Positions 29,993 through 30,965 of a DNA stretch of 30,965 nucleotides are shown piece after piece. Source of the stretch: Thamnocephalis sphaerospora (taxonomy: Eukaryota > Zoopagomycota > Zoopagomycetes > Zoopagales > Sigmoideomycetaceae); contig KZ992563.1 in assembly GCA_003614735.1 (NCBI GenBank), positions 1 to 30,965 on the forward strand, in the 5' to 3' direction. The notes beneath the pieces were generated by a model. The model was not told the origin of the DNA. It saw only the letters and a program-made list of their open reading frames with translations, and ran no database searches. Numbering within the stretch: position 1 is the stretch's first letter; the number at the start of each line of letters is the position of its first letter. The position numbers were made by a program, and so were the translations under genes.

Positions 29993-30915
29993 TCTTCTGG
30001 TACATTGCCGCTTGTCCTTTGTCAATCAGTCTGCCTGTTCCCGTACTATGTTCAGTTTGGAGTAGGATATATTATTGCTCTACATCCCTATGGTGATTCA
30101 TTTTGGCAGGACACAGCGAGTCGGCCAATGCCCTATTTGCCTTGGAGCACAGCACGATGCAGCAGATCTCGAGTGTACATGTAGAATATCGTTAAAAAAT
30201 CAGCATTGCTAGTGCAGTGTGCAGAATACTTTAGCTTCGGTTTTATTCATTTGTGTGGACTTTCCTGTGGGAACTGCATCACAGAGCAGCCTACCATGAT
30301 GTTTGGTTAGCCAGGCTTGCGCCAGAACTGCTGCTATGCAAGAGATGCAGCACAGAGCGTGAGACTGCAGTATGCCTTTGATTGCGCTAAAGTGTAACTA
30401 TTCAGGAGCGTATTCGTTAGGCTCTAAAGGCTACCAAAGACCGGCCCATAATCTGCGATATGGCTCTATCTTTGCCATACTGCCCACGGCCAAAGCTAGA
30501 GAAGACCATATGCATTCTGCCCATTGCGCGCGCGCCCTATGGTGCATGAACAGCAGCCGTACAAAATTGGCGTCTGAGAAAACACATAAGTCTGCAGGCC
30601 AGCAGCTCGCAACTTGAAAGCACACGGCATGCGATATCATTGTCGCCAAATAGCGCGCTAGCATCCAACTGAGCGGTTACAGAGCTCTTGCAAGGAAATG
30701 GCACTGTTTTTTTGGTTACTGGGGAGTATCCCACTGACGTTTTATTAAGTGTCGGTGGACTCGTGAGCGTAAATCGCTCCCAGCCTGACTAGCGGTTCGC
30801 TGACTAGCATGTCGCAAACACAAGTACGCAATTCGTAAAAAAAGGCGCGCAGCGATGTTACTCCAAGCGTTATCTATACATATTACTATTACTGATTCTA
30901 CACAAATTTCAAGCG
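29993..30915. other. Intergenic region without recognised gene
   Basis: About 920 nt that read more AT-rich than the rest of the window. Frames at 30372-30617 (+) and 30431-30734 (-) have no family features or splice chain. The first 150 nt probably contain the nucleoporin 3' end. I found no second tRNA, 5S rRNA or snRNA by eye. Confidence 0.5.
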
Positions 30916-30965
30916 TCTCTGTTAGTATAGTGGCGAGTATGCCCGCCTGTCACGCGGGAGACCGG
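30916..30965 (+). tRNA. tRNA-Asp (anticodon GTC), cut by the window edge
   Basis: The sequence opens with a 7-nt acceptor strand TCTCTGT, then TAGTATAGTGG (the D-arm, A-box-like promoter) and an anticodon arm CCGCCTGTCACGCGG with anticodon GTC at 30949-30951. It follows eukaryotic tRNA-Asp closely through GGGAGACCGG, where the window ends. The T arm and the 3' acceptor strand lie outside. No intron is seen at the position after the anticodon. Confidence 0.92.

Noticed and set aside
1-30965. Mobile elements, virus-derived copies, CRISPR arrays or horizontal clusters
   Set aside because: No reverse transcriptase, transposase, integrase or capsid motif was seen, no long terminal or direct repeats, and no spaced palindromic repeats. 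Repeats present are microsatellites or coding repeats.

Overview
The window is a gene-dense, GC-rich piece of an intron-rich eukaryotic nuclear genome, almost certainly fungal. The supporting genes are a PH-CRIB-kinase PAK of the Cla4 type, a Nop13-type nucleolar protein, a Sit4/PP6 phosphatase, a Wbp1/OST48 subunit and a fungal-type sphingolipid delta-8 desaturase. Introns are mostly 50-95 nt, with GT..AG ends and CTAAC/CTGAC-like branch sites. The intron density (18 exons in EMC1, 11-12 in several genes) and a CNOT11 homologue argue against a budding yeast. A basidiomycete or an early-diverging fungus fits, but the sequence alone does not settle it.

Layout. 1-1392 (+) is the 3' part of a low-complexity Ala/Ser/Thr/Lys protein. 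1583-2837 (+) is a CNOT11-like CCR4-NOT subunit. 2929-5789 (-) is a Nup60-like FxF nucleoporin. It shares a 179 bp divergent promoter with 5969-7443 (+), a Nop13-like two-RRM protein. 8542-9984 (+) is an intronless cytochrome b5/desaturase fusion. 10398-12102 (+) is a PDCD2-family protein with a MYND finger. 12607-14069 (+) is the Sit4/PP6 catalytic subunit. 15768-18514 (+) is the Cla4-type kinase. 19206-20988 (+) is Wbp1/OST48, convergent with 21171-25348 (-), EMC1. Divergent from EMC1, 25810-29992 (+) encodes a large FG nucleoporin with an N-terminal membrane span. A tRNA-Asp(GTC) is cut by the right edge.

The contents are housekeeping: nuclear pore (two nucleoporins), nucleolus and ribosome biogenesis (Nop13, PDCD2), ER protein biogenesis (OST48, EMC1), ER lipid modification (desaturase), and signalling (Sit4, Cla4). 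I see no transposon, virus copy, CRISPR array or gene cluster.

The most interesting item is the FG nucleoporin at 25810-29992. It joins a single N-terminal transmembrane helix, nuclear localisation signals, about 20 FxFG repeats and a basic C-terminal tail. That is the layout of vertebrate POM121, with a tail like Nup1/NUP153. Other notable points are a 13-nt motif shared by the leaders of two divergent nuclear genes, two introns at the same place in the two RRMs of Nop13, and two GC-AG introns with the same donor. All gene models were assembled by hand from reading frame, intron phase, splice signals and remembered family sequences. No alignment or transcript was available.
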